This document shows, piece by piece, positions 49,729 through 61,462 of a stretch of 64,000 nt of DNA; the stretch's first letter is position 1, and every line of letters begins with the position of its first letter. The DNA is from Vibrio sinaloensis (GTDB lineage Bacteria > Pseudomonadota > Gammaproteobacteria > Enterobacterales > Vibrionaceae), in assembly GCF_000808535.1 (NCBI RefSeq), contig NZ_JWLV01000005.1, forward strand, positions 33,607 through 97,606, given 5' to 3'. Position numbers and translations under genes: made by a program. The notes under the pieces are model-generated. The model searched no databases and was not told the DNA's origin. It was given only the letters and a program-made list of their open reading frames with translations.

Positions 49729-50193
49729 GTGCACGCACACAATGTAAAACTCGACGACCTCGATCGTGCGATTTTAAAGACGCTCATGGAAGACGCGCGA
49801 ACGCCTTATGCCGAAATGGCCAAGCAGTTTAATGTTAGCCCCGCCACTGTTCATGTACGAATAGAGAAAATGAAGTCAGCTGACATCATTCAAGGTACAG
49901 AAGTCATTGTCGACACCAAAAAGCTTGGCTATGACGTATGCTGCTTTATCGGCATTAACTTAAATGCCGCGCGAGACTACCACTCGGCACTCGAAAAACT
50001 CAATGCATTGGAAGAAGTCGTGGAAGCCTACTACACCACGGGGGCTTACAATATCTTTGTAAAGTTGATGTGTCGTTCTATTGAGGAGCTGCAATACGTG
50101 CTCATCGACAAACTCCAAGCCATTGATGAAGTGCAATCGACAGAGACGCTGATTTCACTGCAAAACCCCATCAACCGAAATGTGAATCCATAA
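49729..50193 (+). CDS. asnC: Lrp/AsnC-family regulator AsnC
   Basis: 154 residues from GTG 49729, with GGGAGAG upstream. N-terminal helix-turn-helix (LDDLDRAILKTLMEDARTPY, FNVSPATVHVRIEKMK) and a RAM ligand domain (EEVVEAYYTTGAYNIFVKLM, IDEVQSTETLISLQNPI). It aligns along its length with E. coli AsnC, which senses asparagine and activates asnA. No asnA is adjacent here, unlike in E. coli. Confidence 0.95.
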   Translation: MHAHNVKLDDLDRAILKTLMEDARTPYAEMAKQFNVSPATVHVRIEKMKSADIIQGTEVIVDTKKLGYDVCCFIGINLNAARDYHSALEKLNALEEVVEAYYTTGAYNIFVKLMCRSIEELQYVLIDKLQAIDEVQSTETLISLQNPINRNVNP

Positions 50194-50226
50194 AAAATGG
50201 CCCCTACGTTTAGGGGCCATTTTTTT
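50192..50226. terminator. Bidirectional terminator after asnC
   Basis: AAAATGGCCCCTA-cg-TTTAGGGGCCATTTT-type hairpin between convergent genes with runs on both sides. Confidence 0.93.
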
Positions 50227-50509
50227 AACGGGATTCTAAATACTGCTTAAGCTCTTCCGCTGAAATACCTTGCTCTGCTATCGATTTAGCAAGCAGTTCC
50301 ACTTGCTCATCTTTGCGCGACTCGATTACTTGCTGGAACTGATAAACAATATCACGAAGCATATGCAGTGGAACTTGTTTCGCCGCACTTCGAATGCGCT
50401 CTCCACTCTGATTACCTAGCTCGTTGAGTAATTTACCAAACATGATTTTTTCTGGAGAATCTTCTAGTTGCTCCAAAACACGAGCCATTTCGTAGGTTGT
50501 CATCGACAT
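50225..50509 (-). CDS. Uncharacterised small helical protein (94 residues)
   Basis: Predicted mostly alpha-helical and amphipathic (MTTYEMARVLEQLEDSPEKI, LHMLRDIVYQFQQVIESRKD, GISAEELKQYLESR). No Cys, no signal peptide, no membrane helix. The C-terminal segment loosely recalls the hinge region of H-NS-like proteins, but there is no DNA-binding motif, so I make no functional call. A close homolog seems to occur in other vibrios beside asnC, from memory only. Confidence 0.65.
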   Translation of the reverse strand: MSMTTYEMARVLEQLEDSPEKIMFGKLLNELGNQSGERIRSAAKQVPLHMLRDIVYQFQQVIESRKDEQVELLAKSIAEQGISAEELKQYLESR

Positions 50510-50591
50510 CGTCGTTTTAAGTCCACAGTATTAGTTAGCAAAGGAGCTCAAATATACAACGTTTTGGTAACGCATCAAAGCAAATCACAAC

Positions 50592-51788
50592 TTATTGCGT
50601 AGCAGCCACGTGCCAGTGTTTGCCACTCTTGCTCATCAAGATGAGTAAGCCCGGCAGCAAGATAAGCATCTGAATGGCTATCATAAGTTGTGGTTCCAAG
50701 CCCAACCTTTGAACGCTGCCCACCACCAAACCAGATCCGCTCATCTGGAATAAACCAAGCAGTGCGGCAGCCGTGCCCGCTTTATCACCAAATGGTGCAA
50801 GCGCTTTGCCAGCCGCTGCGCCAAGAATCCAAGCAAAGCCGATTGATGACATAAAGATAGGCAACATAAACGCAAACGCGGTTGCTTGCTCAGCTAGAAC
50901 CAACATAACGATGCCTGCGATGGTAAGGGTAACGATACCGACCACCAACGTTTTATGAGTACCAAACTTCTCCATAAATTTTGGTGCCGTCATACACGCA
51001 ACAATATTAATAGCCGCATTAATCCCAAACCATAGGGTGAACTCATTCATGCTTAATCCAAGCCCTTCCATCAGCACTACCGGCGCCGACGTTACATAGG
51101 CAAGAATAACGGCCATCGCGAACATGCACAGTGACGCATGGAACACAAATGAAGGTGTTTTCAACACCGCCCAGTAGCGACTCGGTTTAAACACCGCTTC
51201 TGAGCTTGGTGCTGGGTTGGTCTCTTTGAGCTTAATGATCATGGCAACCAAAGCTATCAAAGCAAAGCCAGCCATAAAGCTAAAGTTTGAGCGCCAGCCA
51301 AACTGTTGTGTTAACCAACTGCCCAATATTGGCGCCAGTGCCGGAATAAAACAGATTGCGCCATTGAGATAACTGATCATCTTGCCGCTTTTTTCCGGTC
51401 CAAACATATCGCGAACTGTTGCAAAGGCTGCTACCGATGTCGCACACGCACCTAAGCCTTGTAGCAATCGGGCCGTTAGCATCCACTCAATGTTTTGAGC
51501 GCTCCACGCCAATAAAGCACTCATTGCGTAAATACTAATGCCTACCAATGCAACAGTTCGACGTCCATATTTGTCCGCGAGTGGTCCAGCAAACAGTTGT
51601 CCTACACCCATCGCAAACAAAAACCAAGTGATTGTGTCTTGAGCAAGTGCATGTTCCACGTGAAACGATGACGATATTAGTGGCAAAGCCGGAAGATAAA
51701 TATCAATCGCCAGTGGGCTAAACAACACCAACAGCGTTAAGAGAGTAAGCTGTATTTTTGAGTGCTGCAGTTGGTTACTTGAATGCAC
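50592..51788 (-). CDS. Bcr/CflA-family multidrug efflux MFS transporter
   Basis: 398 residues, 12 predicted helices. Start GTG 51788 has GGAG 6 bp upstream. MFS motif A appears as GPLADKYGRRTVALVG (near residue 72), helix 1 has LFSPLAIDIYLPALPLIS, and QGLGACATSVAAFATVRDMF fits the Bcr/CflA drug-resistance group (bicyclomycin, sulfonamide, dipeptide export). The parS site at 51652-51667 is in its 5' part. Divergent from a LysR gene, which may regulate it. Confidence 0.9.
   Translation of the reverse strand: MHSSNQLQHSKIQLTLLTLLVLFSPLAIDIYLPALPLISSSFHVEHALAQDTITWFLFAMGVGQLFAGPLADKYGRRTVALVGISIYAMSALLAWSAQNIEWMLTARLLQGLGACATSVAAFATVRDMFGPEKSGKMISYLNGAICFIPALAPILGSWLTQQFGWRSNFSFMAGFALIALVAMIIKLKETNPAPSSEAVFKPSRYWAVLKTPSFVFHASLCMFAMAVILAYVTSAPVVLMEGLGLSMNEFTLWFGINAAINIVACMTAPKFMEKFGTHKTLVVGIVTLTIAGIVMLVLAEQATAFAFMLPIFMSSIGFAWILGAAAGKALAPFGDKAGTAAALLGLFQMSGSGLVVGSVQRLGLEPQLMIAIQMLILLPGLLILMSKSGKHWHVAATQ
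51652..51667. promoter_or_regulatory. parS centromere-like site (within the MFS gene)
   Basis: TGTTCCACGTGAAACG matches the general ParB site NGTTNCACGTGAAACN at every fixed position. One of three such sites in about 7 kb. Confidence 0.8.
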
Positions 51789-51894
51789 TTTAATCTCCAC
51801 AAGAACTAATGTAATTGGTGGGATTCTAAGCTACGATAAGATATGAATTCCAATGACAAATAATCATTGGTGATATTCCTAAGGAGAATTTCTT

Positions 51895-52836
51895 GTGAGT
51901 TTAGAGAAACTGGTTCGACTCGACCTTAATCTGCTAATCTGCCTAAAAGTGTTGATTGAGGAGCTTAATGTCACGCGTGCAGCCCATAGGCTGTGCCTCA
52001 GCCAATCAGCGGTCAGTAAAAGCCTAGCTAAACTACGAATCCAGTTCGATGATCCCTTGTTTGTGCGCAATGCTCATGGGCTAACACCAACACCAAAAGC
52101 ACTTTTCTTAAAACCGAAGCTGGAATCACTCATTCACCAACTTGAACAAATCACTCAACCGGAAGAGTTCGCCCCCGAGACAAGTTCTTATCGTTTCCAA
52201 ATTGCCGCGGTGGAAAGTGTCTACCCATTGATACTTCCTCACTTCTTACCTGCAATCTTTAGCCAAGCACCTGGCGTTACTATCAGCACTCACGCGTGGT
52301 CCGATACCACATTCAAAATGCTCCAGCGAGGTGAACTCGATCTTGGCATTACAGGCAAAGACATCGACATCAATGACGCCAAGCTAACCATGTACCCACC
52401 TAATGATATTTGCGAAGCTGAAATCTACCGCGATAACCAAATGTGTTTGATGCGCAACGATCACCCAGTGTTGCAGCAACCATGGAATCTGGATAGCTAT
52501 CTCGCACATCGACATGTCCAAGTGCGATGTGATGGCAATGAGCGTTGGTTACTCGACTATAGGTTGGCAGACATAGGTAAAGAGCGTGATATCGCGATTA
52601 TGGTGCCTGATTTCAACAGTGCTGCAAGCCTTTGTTCTTACACCGACTTCATATTCACCGCGCCCAGCCATTTCATTAAACTCGCCTCCGAGCAACTCAA
52701 CCTAACCGTGCGCCCATTACCCATGGAGTTTCCACCCATGGCCTATACGCTTTTTTGGCACAGAGATAGAGAAAACGACCTTGCATTGACGTGGTTGCGA
52801 CAGATCATCAAAGAAAAGACCGAATCTCTTAGATAA
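51895..52836 (+). CDS. LysR-family transcriptional regulator
   Basis: 313 residues, GTG start with AAGGAG 7 bp upstream. Winged helix-turn-helix at residues 1-66 (LDLNLLICLKVLIEELNVTR, LCLSQSAVSKSLAKLRIQFD). Effector-binding domain from about 90 (FQIAAVESVYPLILPHFLPA, GELDLGITGKDIDI). It is 106 bp from the divergent Bcr/CflA gene, the usual place for the target. The effector is unknown. Confidence 0.9.
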   Translation: MSLEKLVRLDLNLLICLKVLIEELNVTRAAHRLCLSQSAVSKSLAKLRIQFDDPLFVRNAHGLTPTPKALFLKPKLESLIHQLEQITQPEEFAPETSSYRFQIAAVESVYPLILPHFLPAIFSQAPGVTISTHAWSDTTFKMLQRGELDLGITGKDIDINDAKLTMYPPNDICEAEIYRDNQMCLMRNDHPVLQQPWNLDSYLAHRHVQVRCDGNERWLLDYRLADIGKERDIAIMVPDFNSAASLCSYTDFIFTAPSHFIKLASEQLNLTVRPLPMEFPPMAYTLFWHRDRENDLALTWLRQIIKEKTESLR

Positions 52837-52922
52837 TTTGCAGCCTTTTGGTAAAAGGAGTAGCTTATTGCCATCGTCCCGAGATGTGAAATGGACGCCT
52901 AAGAAATATGAAGGAATAACCC

Positions 52923-54713
52923 ATGCTCAGCACTACTGAACAGCGTGTGTCAGCTATCCGCCAATGGCTAGCACAACATAATATTGATGCCCTACTTGTC
53001 CCACATGAAGACGAGTATTTGGGCGAATACGTACCAGCGCACAACGAGCGTTTACATTGGCTAACTGGTTTTACTGGTTCTGCTGGTGCTGCGGTAATCA
53101 CCAAAGACAAAGCCGCTATCTTTGTTGATGGTCGCTACACGGTACAAGTAACCAAGCAGGTTCCTGCTGATCTCTTCGAATACCGTCACCTGATTGAAGA
53201 GCCTGCACTAGATTGGATTAAAGACCATCTTGCAAATGGCGCGTCTGTGGCAATCGACCCTCGCATGCACAACTCTGCTTGGCTAGACATGGCACAAGCA
53301 AAACTTGCAGGTGCACTTGAGCTTAAGATTCTCGACAGCAACCCAATTGATGAGCTGTGGCACGACCGCCCTGCTCCTGTAGTTTCTGATGTTCGCCTAA
53401 TGGCAACAGAAGCAGTTGGCCAATCAAGTGAAAGCAAACGCCAAGAAGTCGCAGAGCTCGTGAAAAAAGCCGGCGCAGATAGCGCAGTGATCACAGCACT
53501 TGATTCTATCTGTTGGCTGCTTAACGTTCGTGGCCTTGATGTATCACGTCTACCAGTTCTGCTTTCTCATGCGATTCTGCACTCAGATTCAAGCGTGGAG
53601 TACTTCCTAGATCCAGATCGCCTACCTGCTGAGTTTGACGCTCACGTTGGTTCTGGCGTAACAATTCATCACCCTGAAGCATTACAAGCACGGCTAGAAA
53701 CCCTGACTGGCAAAAATGTATTGGTTGATCCTGCGACAAGTAACGCATGGTTTAAGTTGGTTCTACAAAATGCAGGCGCGTCAGTGGTGAGTAAAGCTGA
53801 TCCGTGCCTAATGCCAAAAGCAACGAAGAACGCAGTTGAAATCGCAGGCATGAAAGCGTGTCATATCCGAGATGGCGTGGCGATGAGCAAGTTCCTATCT
53901 TGGTTAGATGCAGAAGTCGTAGCGGGTAACTTGCATGATGAAGCAGCACTGGCAGACAAACTGGAAGCGTTCCGTAGCGAAGACCCGACACTGATGGATC
54001 TTAGCTTCGATACCATTTCAGCAGCCGGTGGCAACGCGGCGATGTGTCACTACAACCACGAGAACCAACCTGAACCTGGCAAGCTAGAGCTGAACACACT
54101 TTACCTAGTGGATTCAGGCGGTCAGTACCTAGATGGCACGACAGACATCACGCGTACTATTGCGATCGGTCAGCCTTCACAAGAGATGATGAAACAATTC
54201 ACTCTCGCGCTTAAAGGTCACATCGGTGTTGCTCGTGCACGCTTCCCGAAAGGCACACGTGGTTACCAAATCGATACGCTAGCTCGTCAGCACCTGTGGG
54301 CGGAAGGCTACGATTACGATCACGGTACTGGTCACGGTGTTGGTCACTTCCTAAGTGTTCATGAAGGTCCAGCGAGCATTTCGAAGAAGCAAATCGACGT
54401 GCCTCTCACAGAAGGTATGGTGCTTTCCAACGAGCCAGGTTACTACCGTGCAGATGCGTTTGGTATCCGTATTGAAAACCTAGAGCTTGTTGTTGAAACG
54501 CCAACTAACGGTGACTTCCCTGTTCTGTCATTTGAGTCGCTAACACGCTGTCCAATCGACAAGCGCAATATCAACGTTGATATGCTAACTCGCCCAGAGC
54601 TTGCTTGGCTGAATGACTACCATCAGAAAGTATGGGATGAGATCAGCCCACTTGTTGAAGGTGATGTGAAAGAGTGGCTTCGTCAAGCAACGCTACCAGT
54701 AGCACACAGCTAG
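52923..54713 (+). CDS. Aminopeptidase P family protein (Xaa-Pro aminopeptidase, M24B)
   Basis: 596 residues with two creatinase-like N-terminal domains (about 1-155 and 160-300) and a C-terminal pita-bread metallopeptidase domain. Metal ligands are expected in YLVDSGGQYLDGTTDITRT, GTGHGVGHFLSVHEGP, NEPGYYR and IRIENLE. It removes N-terminal residues preceding proline. The three-domain length resembles eukaryote-like aminopeptidase P1. The stop codon TAG is the first part of a 7-bp tandem repeat. Confidence 0.93.
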   Translation: MLSTTEQRVSAIRQWLAQHNIDALLVPHEDEYLGEYVPAHNERLHWLTGFTGSAGAAVITKDKAAIFVDGRYTVQVTKQVPADLFEYRHLIEEPALDWIKDHLANGASVAIDPRMHNSAWLDMAQAKLAGALELKILDSNPIDELWHDRPAPVVSDVRLMATEAVGQSSESKRQEVAELVKKAGADSAVITALDSICWLLNVRGLDVSRLPVLLSHAILHSDSSVEYFLDPDRLPAEFDAHVGSGVTIHHPEALQARLETLTGKNVLVDPATSNAWFKLVLQNAGASVVSKADPCLMPKATKNAVEIAGMKACHIRDGVAMSKFLSWLDAEVVAGNLHDEAALADKLEAFRSEDPTLMDLSFDTISAAGGNAAMCHYNHENQPEPGKLELNTLYLVDSGGQYLDGTTDITRTIAIGQPSQEMMKQFTLALKGHIGVARARFPKGTRGYQIDTLARQHLWAEGYDYDHGTGHGVGHFLSVHEGPASISKKQIDVPLTEGMVLSNEPGYYRADAFGIRIENLELVVETPTNGDFPVLSFESLTRCPIDKRNINVDMLTRPELAWLNDYHQKVWDEISPLVEGDVKEWLRQATLPVAHS

Positions 54714-54749
54714 AAGCTAGAAGCTAGAAGCTAGAAGCTAGAAGCTAGA
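54708..54749 (+). repeat. Six tandem copies of AGCTAGA at the pepP stop codon
   Basis: Exactly six 7-bp copies, the first containing the TAG stop codon of the aminopeptidase gene. They are followed by an A-run and the terminator. Copy-number change would not alter the encoded protein because the stop is in the first copy. Confidence 0.97.
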
Positions 54750-54757
54750 AAAAAGTA

Positions 54758-54792
54758 GAGGGTTGATGTTTTGCATCAACCCTCTTTCTTTG
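54758..54792 (+). terminator. Terminator of the aminopeptidase gene
   Basis: GAGGGTTGATG-ttttg-CATCAACCCTC hairpin followed by TTTCTTT. Confidence 0.9.
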
Positions 54793-54796
54793 CCTA

Positions 54797-54812
54797 TGTT
54801 TCACGTGAAACA
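54797..54812. promoter_or_regulatory. parS centromere-like site (intergenic)
   Basis: TGTTTCACGTGAAACA, the exact 16-bp consensus ParB-binding palindrome. It lies just after the aminopeptidase terminator and before thiH's 3' end. V. cholerae chromosome 1 carries parS sites near its thiamine genes. Confidence 0.93.
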
Positions 54813-54841
54813 CAACGATGACCAGTGGCATTATTTATTGC

Positions 54842-55954
54842 TTAACCAGAATACGCCGAGTGCCAATCTCGCCATACTGGGTCAAAGCCTTTGGCTCGAA
54901 TCATATCTTCCACAGAACCCGCACTTCGCTCATCACTGATCTCAAACTGCTCGAGTTCAACATCATCCATCGCATACCCACCCGGCTGAGTTTTCGATGC
55001 AGCAGACATACTGGTGATGCCTAACGGTAATGCATTGTCTCTGAACTTCGGTGATTCGCGAGTCGATAATGACAACTCCACCTCTGGATTCAACAAGCGA
55101 TAAGCACAAATCAACTGAACAAGCTGCTTATCCGTCATGACTGATTTTGGTTGGAGCGCGCCCTCACAAGGACGTAAACGTGGGAAAGAAATTGAATAAC
55201 GAGTCTGCCAATACGTGCGCTCAAGATAGTCCAAGTGCGCTGCCACATAAAAACAATCTGTTCGCCACTCTTCCAACCCTATCAATGCGCCAATACCGAT
55301 CTTATCGATGCCTGCCTTTGCAAGACGATCGGGTGTATCCAATCGGTATTCGAAATCCATCTTATTACCACGCAAATGGTGCTCGGCGTAAGTCGAAGGA
55401 TGATACGTTTCTTGATAGACCATCACCGCATCCAAACCCAATGTCTTGAGCTCAGCGTATTGGTCTTGATCTAGCGGCTGCACTTCCATCGCCAAATAGT
55501 TAAAGTGCTTCTTAATCATCGGCACCATTTCGCGAAAGTACTTCATACCCACTTTGGTTTCGTGTTCGCCAGTCACCAGCAATACGCTGTCGAACTTCAT
55601 GCGTTTAATGGCTTCTACTTCTGCAGCCACTTCGTCTCTATTCAAGGTACGACGCTTGATTCTGTTCTCCATTGAGAAGCCACAATAAGTACAAGCATTG
55701 GCGCACAAGTTAGAAAGGTACAGTGGAATGTATAGCGACATGGTATTACCAAAACGCTTGCGAGTTGCCGAGTATGACAGCTGCGCCATTTGCTCTAAGT
55801 ACGCTTCAGCCGCTGGTGAAATTAGCGCTTTAAAGTCTTCCAAATCTCGCTTGGGTTTATTCAATGCTCGCTCGACATCTTGTGCGGTTTTCGCGTAGAT
55901 CGACATCGAGATGTCATCCCAATTCAGCTGCTTAAATTGTTCAACGAAGCTCAT
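54842..55954 (-). CDS. thiH: 2-iminoacetate synthase ThiH
   Basis: A 370-residue radical-SAM enzyme that cleaves tyrosine to dehydroglycine for the thiazole of thiamine. Cluster motif CANACTYCGF (about 84-93) with CxxxCxxC; YIPLYLSNLCANAC before it. GGGNK-like region as LLVTGEHETKVGMKYF. It is the last gene of thiCEFSGH. It starts 34 bp after thiG. Confidence 0.95.
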   Translation of the reverse strand: MSFVEQFKQLNWDDISMSIYAKTAQDVERALNKPKRDLEDFKALISPAAEAYLEQMAQLSYSATRKRFGNTMSLYIPLYLSNLCANACTYCGFSMENRIKRRTLNRDEVAAEVEAIKRMKFDSVLLVTGEHETKVGMKYFREMVPMIKKHFNYLAMEVQPLDQDQYAELKTLGLDAVMVYQETYHPSTYAEHHLRGNKMDFEYRLDTPDRLAKAGIDKIGIGALIGLEEWRTDCFYVAAHLDYLERTYWQTRYSISFPRLRPCEGALQPKSVMTDKQLVQLICAYRLLNPEVELSLSTRESPKFRDNALPLGITSMSAASKTQPGGYAMDDVELEQFEISDERSAGSVEDMIRAKGFDPVWRDWHSAYSG

Positions 55955-55988
55955 GTTTTCCTCGCTTATTAGCTAAACCAATCTAGGA

Positions 55989-56756
55989 CTAAAGCTCATC
56001 TAGGAATGACGTCAGTGGACTCGACGCAACCGCATGAGAAACCTTACCAGCAAGTCCGGCTTCATAAGCCATACGCCCCGACTCTACCGCCAACTTAAAT
56101 GCCTTCGCCATCGCAACGGGATCGCTCGAAGCTGCAATCGCAGTATTGACGAGCACGGCATCCGCACCCATTTCCATCGCACGTGCGGCATGTGAAGGAG
56201 CACCAATACCCGCATCGACAACCACTGGAACATTAGCTTGGTCGATGATGATCTCTAGGAAATCGTGAGAAACTATCCCTTTATTAGAACCGATCGGCGC
56301 ACCTAATGGCATGACCGCAGCACAGCCTACTTCTTCCAATCGTTTACATAGAACCGGGTCAGCATGACAGTAAGGAAGCACAATGAAGCCCTCACGAACC
56401 AGTTGCTCAGCAGCCGCAAGTGTCTCAATTGGATCGGGCATCAAGTACTTCGGGTCTGGGTGAATCTCCAATTTTAGCCAGTTTGTACCTAACGCTTCTC
56501 TCGCCAACTGTGCAGCAAACACAGCATCTTTAGCATTCTTTGCACCCGAGGTGTTCGGCAATAAGTTCACCCCCGCTTGTACTAACGGCAGCAAAATATC
56601 GTCTTGTTGGTCGTTCACATCGACACGCTTCAACGCCATGGTCGCAAGTTGAGATCCCGACACTTGAATCGCTTCTGCCATTAATCGGCTGTTGGCAAAC
56701 TTTCCTGTTCCTGTGAACAGTCTAGATTCGAATTGTTTATCGCCAATTTTAAGCAT
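55989..56756 (-). CDS. thiG: Thiazole synthase ThiG
   Basis: 255 residues, TIM barrel. Starts [40 protein letters not shown] and [17 protein letters not shown] (Schiff-base Lys), and the phosphate site [26 protein letters not shown] region. It condenses deoxyxylulose phosphate, dehydroglycine and ThiS-thiocarboxylate into the thiazole. It begins 5 bp after thiS. Confidence 0.96.
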   Translation of the reverse strand: MLKIGDKQFESRLFTGTGKFANSRLMAEAIQVSGSQLATMALKRVDVNDQQDDILLPLVQAGVNLLPNTSGAKNAKDAVFAAQLAREALGTNWLKLEIHPDPKYLMPDPIETLAAAEQLVREGFIVLPYCHADPVLCKRLEEVGCAAVMPLGAPIGSNKGIVSHDFLEIIIDQANVPVVVDAGIGAPSHAARAMEMGADAVLVNTAIAASSDPVAMAKAFKLAVESGRMAYEAGLAGKVSHAVASSPLTSFLDEL

Positions 56757-56761
56757 CGACT

Positions 56762-57016
56762 TTAGCCCCCTGCGATCGCTTGAAACAAAGAGATGCTATC
56801 TCCCTGTGAAAGAACTGTGCTAGCCCACTCACTGCGCGGCACAACATTGTTATTAATTGCAAAAACACAGCCCATTTCAGGCAGCGCAAATTGACTAATG
56901 ATTTGCTGTAGATTCGACTCACTGGCAACTTGATGCGACTGGTCATTGATGACAATAGTGATCACACCTAAGTCAGCAGCGGTCATTTGTGTTGTTTGTT
57001 GTTCTGATAACGTCAT
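56762..57016 (-). CDS. thiS: Sulfur carrier protein ThiS
   Basis: 84 residues from ATG 57016 (a TTG three codons earlier is less likely). The C-terminus LFQAIAGG ends in the essential Gly-Gly that is adenylated and thiocarboxylated by ThiF. The ubiquitin-like part starts near [12 protein letters not shown] and includes [20 protein letters not shown]. The N-terminus is about 18 residues longer than E. coli ThiS (66). Confidence 0.94.
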   Translation of the reverse strand: MTLSEQQTTQMTAADLGVITIVINDQSHQVASESNLQQIISQFALPEMGCVFAINNNVVPRSEWASTVLSQGDSISLFQAIAGG

Positions 57017-57054
57017 TGCTTCCAACTCTCTTAATTCTGCCCATTACTCGTAAG

Positions 57055-57828
57055 CTAAATCTGAGCACACACTTGGCACTGTTTGTCTTTGCTTATCGCC
57101 ATGGTTTGCCATTGCAGTTTCAACCCATCAAACAGGTGTAGCTTGGCAGTCTCGACATGAAACTTTCCCGTCGCCAGTTTTTGAATTGCCGCTATCGCTT
57201 GGTAGTTACCAAGTGTGCCCACCACTGGACCAACCACACCGCTCTCACTGCACTTTTGAGTTTGTGGTAATTCGTCGAACGGATACAAACAGCGGTAACA
57301 GGCTTTACTCTGCGCTTCTTGTTCACTTGGTGTTTGGTAATCAAAGACAGCGAATTGCCCTTGCCAACCAATTGCTGCCGCCGAGATGAGAGGCGTATTT
57401 TGCTCGAAACAAACTTGGTTAATGAGCTGGCGCGTTGGCATGTTATCAGTGCAGTCGAGCACCACATCCGCCAGCATCACCTCAAGCTGCAGCTGCGCTT
57501 TGTCTAATCGCTTATTGAGAGCACGAACTTTAACCATAGAATTAAGTTCAGTGAGTTGCTTTACAGTTGCTACTGTTTTCGCAACTTGGAGGTCTTGTTC
57601 ACGATAAATGATCTGACGCTGTAGGTTACTGCTATCAACTTCATCATCATCAACCACAACCAATTTACCAACGCCCGCTGATGCCAAGTACAAACTCGCT
57701 GCGCTCCCTAATCCACCACAACCGATGATCAGCACATGCGATTGGCTCAAACGCTCTTGCCCAATTTCAGCAATTTCACGCAGAGCAATTTGACGTTGAT
57801 AGCGAAGGAACTGCTTATCCGTGAGCAT
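57055..57828 (-). CDS. thiF: ThiS adenylyltransferase ThiF
   Basis: 257 residues from ATG 57828, with GAGAGG 5-6 bp upstream (an earlier in-frame codon lies inside thiE and is not needed). E1-like fold: [36 protein letters not shown], and zinc Cys pairs CYRC and CQVC near the C-terminus. It adenylates the C-terminal Gly of ThiS and passes sulfur. Overlaps the 3' end of thiE by 14 bp (translational coupling). Confidence 0.95.
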   Translation of the reverse strand: MLTDKQFLRYQRQIALREIAEIGQERLSQSHVLIIGCGGLGSAASLYLASAGVGKLVVVDDDEVDSSNLQRQIIYREQDLQVAKTVATVKQLTELNSMVKVRALNKRLDKAQLQLEVMLADVVLDCTDNMPTRQLINQVCFEQNTPLISAAAIGWQGQFAVFDYQTPSEQEAQSKACYRCLYPFDELPQTQKCSESGVVGPVVGTLGNYQAIAAIQKLATGKFHVETAKLHLFDGLKLQWQTMAISKDKQCQVCAQI

Positions 57829-59229
57829 GCTCGCCTCTCTTGTTATACGCCAATTCACTATTCTGATCAGCAAACGTTAGCTGCCTTTCCTTCATCAGTT
57901 GCGCGAAGAACTCGATGACGGACTTAGGTGATTCTGCCAACGTAATAGCTCGCACAACTGCCAAACTAGAGACGCCCGTGCGCCAAACTTGGTCTGCATT
58001 AGATTGGTCAATACCACCAATCGCAACCGTCGGAAAGCCAAGCACATAGTCACTTACTTCTTTGTCTTTTGAAGGTCTGAAAGCAGCCTCTGTATTTGTA
58101 TAAGGAATGCTATCAATCAGCTTTTGATACAGTGCCAAGCGCACCAAACCTTGTGGTTTCGATGGCATCTGTTTTGTGGTGGTTGGGAAGATATGCCCTA
58201 GAGCGATGTAACTAGGATGAATTTGCACGATGCGCAGTAGCTCATAATAACCATGCGTAGAAAGACCAAGACGAATGCCGGCTTTAGTTAGCTGAGCCAA
58301 ATTCGATTCTTCTATGTCTTCTTGTCCTAGGTGAACGCCATAAGCGCCATGCTTGATTGCCAACTGCCAATAGTCATTGATGAACACTTGTGATTGATAC
58401 TGACGACCTAGCTCAATTGCTCGAATGATCTGTTGTTCTAAATCGGCTTGTTGTGGGTTCTTGATTCGTAGTTGAATTGTGTTAATGCCTAAAGGCAGTA
58501 AACGCTCAATCCAAGCGACATCATCAACGACTGGATAGAGCCCTAGACTTTGCTTAGTTAGAGATGGAAAGCTAACGCTCTCTCCTTGTGCTGACCAACC
58601 AACTTGAATACCGAGTCGGTTATCTTCCAGTACAGGTGTGGGGAAATCAGCAAACTGGTCAGCCCACTGCGTTAACTGCCCCTCTTCAAGGTTGTCATTC
58701 GATAGTGTTTCACGTGAAACATTCGCTTGTTGAGTTAGCATTCCTCGAGCAAGTGTTAACGCATCTTCGATAGGAAAATCGAGGACTGTCAGCGTTACTA
58801 TCCAAGCAAGGTGATGTTCGGGGTCGAACATTGCGTTGAGTTTGGACTCAACGGAAAGCGCTCTCACTTCATCATTAATTGGATGACGCCAGATATCAAG
58901 CTGAAGCCCATTCTCCTTTTTATCGGAATTCGGAGTATCAGCAATACCAATATAAATCGCTTTCGACGGTTGCTTTGCACACGCTTCTACCGATAAAACA
59001 GAGCGGTAATAGAGCACAAATGAACTCTCATGTTCAGAGTCATATCCGTCAATGAGATCTGTCGTTATGTGTGCAATCTGTTGGTCGCGAACAAGCTGAA
59101 TAGATTGAGTTGGGCTCACGCCCAACTCAATGTCTTCAATGCTAAAACCCTGCTCATTCGCCAACAACAAACAATTTTGAACTAAACCTGTCAGTTCAAT
59201 CAGTGATGACGGAATTAGGATTTTTATCA

Positions 59230-59230
<1 letters not shown>
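57815..59230 (-). CDS. thiE: Thiamine-phosphate synthase ThiE with a long N-terminal extension
   Basis: 471 residues. The C-terminal half (about 225-430) is a ThiE TIM barrel: [60 protein letters not shown], and [13 protein letters not shown]. The N-terminal about 210 residues are not part of canonical ThiE (about 210 residues). The stretch [17 protein letters not shown] loosely resembles the C-terminus of the ThiD kinase fold, so a degenerate ThiD-like domain is possible. A parS site (58708-58723) is in the coding sequence at NVSRETL. It overlaps thiC's stop by 1 bp. Confidence 0.9.
58708..58723. promoter_or_regulatory. parS centromere-like site (within thiE)
   Basis: TGTTTCACGTGAAACA, identical to the site at 54797-54812, but inside a reading frame (minus-strand codons for Asn-Val-Ser-Arg-Glu-Thr). 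It forms a cluster with 51652 and 54797. Confidence 0.93.
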
Positions 59231-61392
<2,162 letters not shown>

Positions 61393-61403
61393 AAACAGTA
61401 TAT

Positions 61404-61430
61404 AAAATCGGCTTGGTTAAACCAAGCCGA
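61404..61430 (-). terminator. Terminator of crcB
   Basis: TCGGCTTGGTT-t-AACCAAGCCGA (61408-61430), then TTTTATA on the minus strand, 33 bp after the crcB stop and just before the riboswitch. Confidence 0.85.
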
Positions 61431-61462
61431 CCTGTATAAAAATAACGAGAAGAGCCGTATTG

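Noticed and set aside
49637..49738. Longer start for the GGDEF-EAL gene at 49738.
   Set aside because: It would overlap the asnC start and ribosome site, and the GTG at 49636 gives a clean signal peptide.
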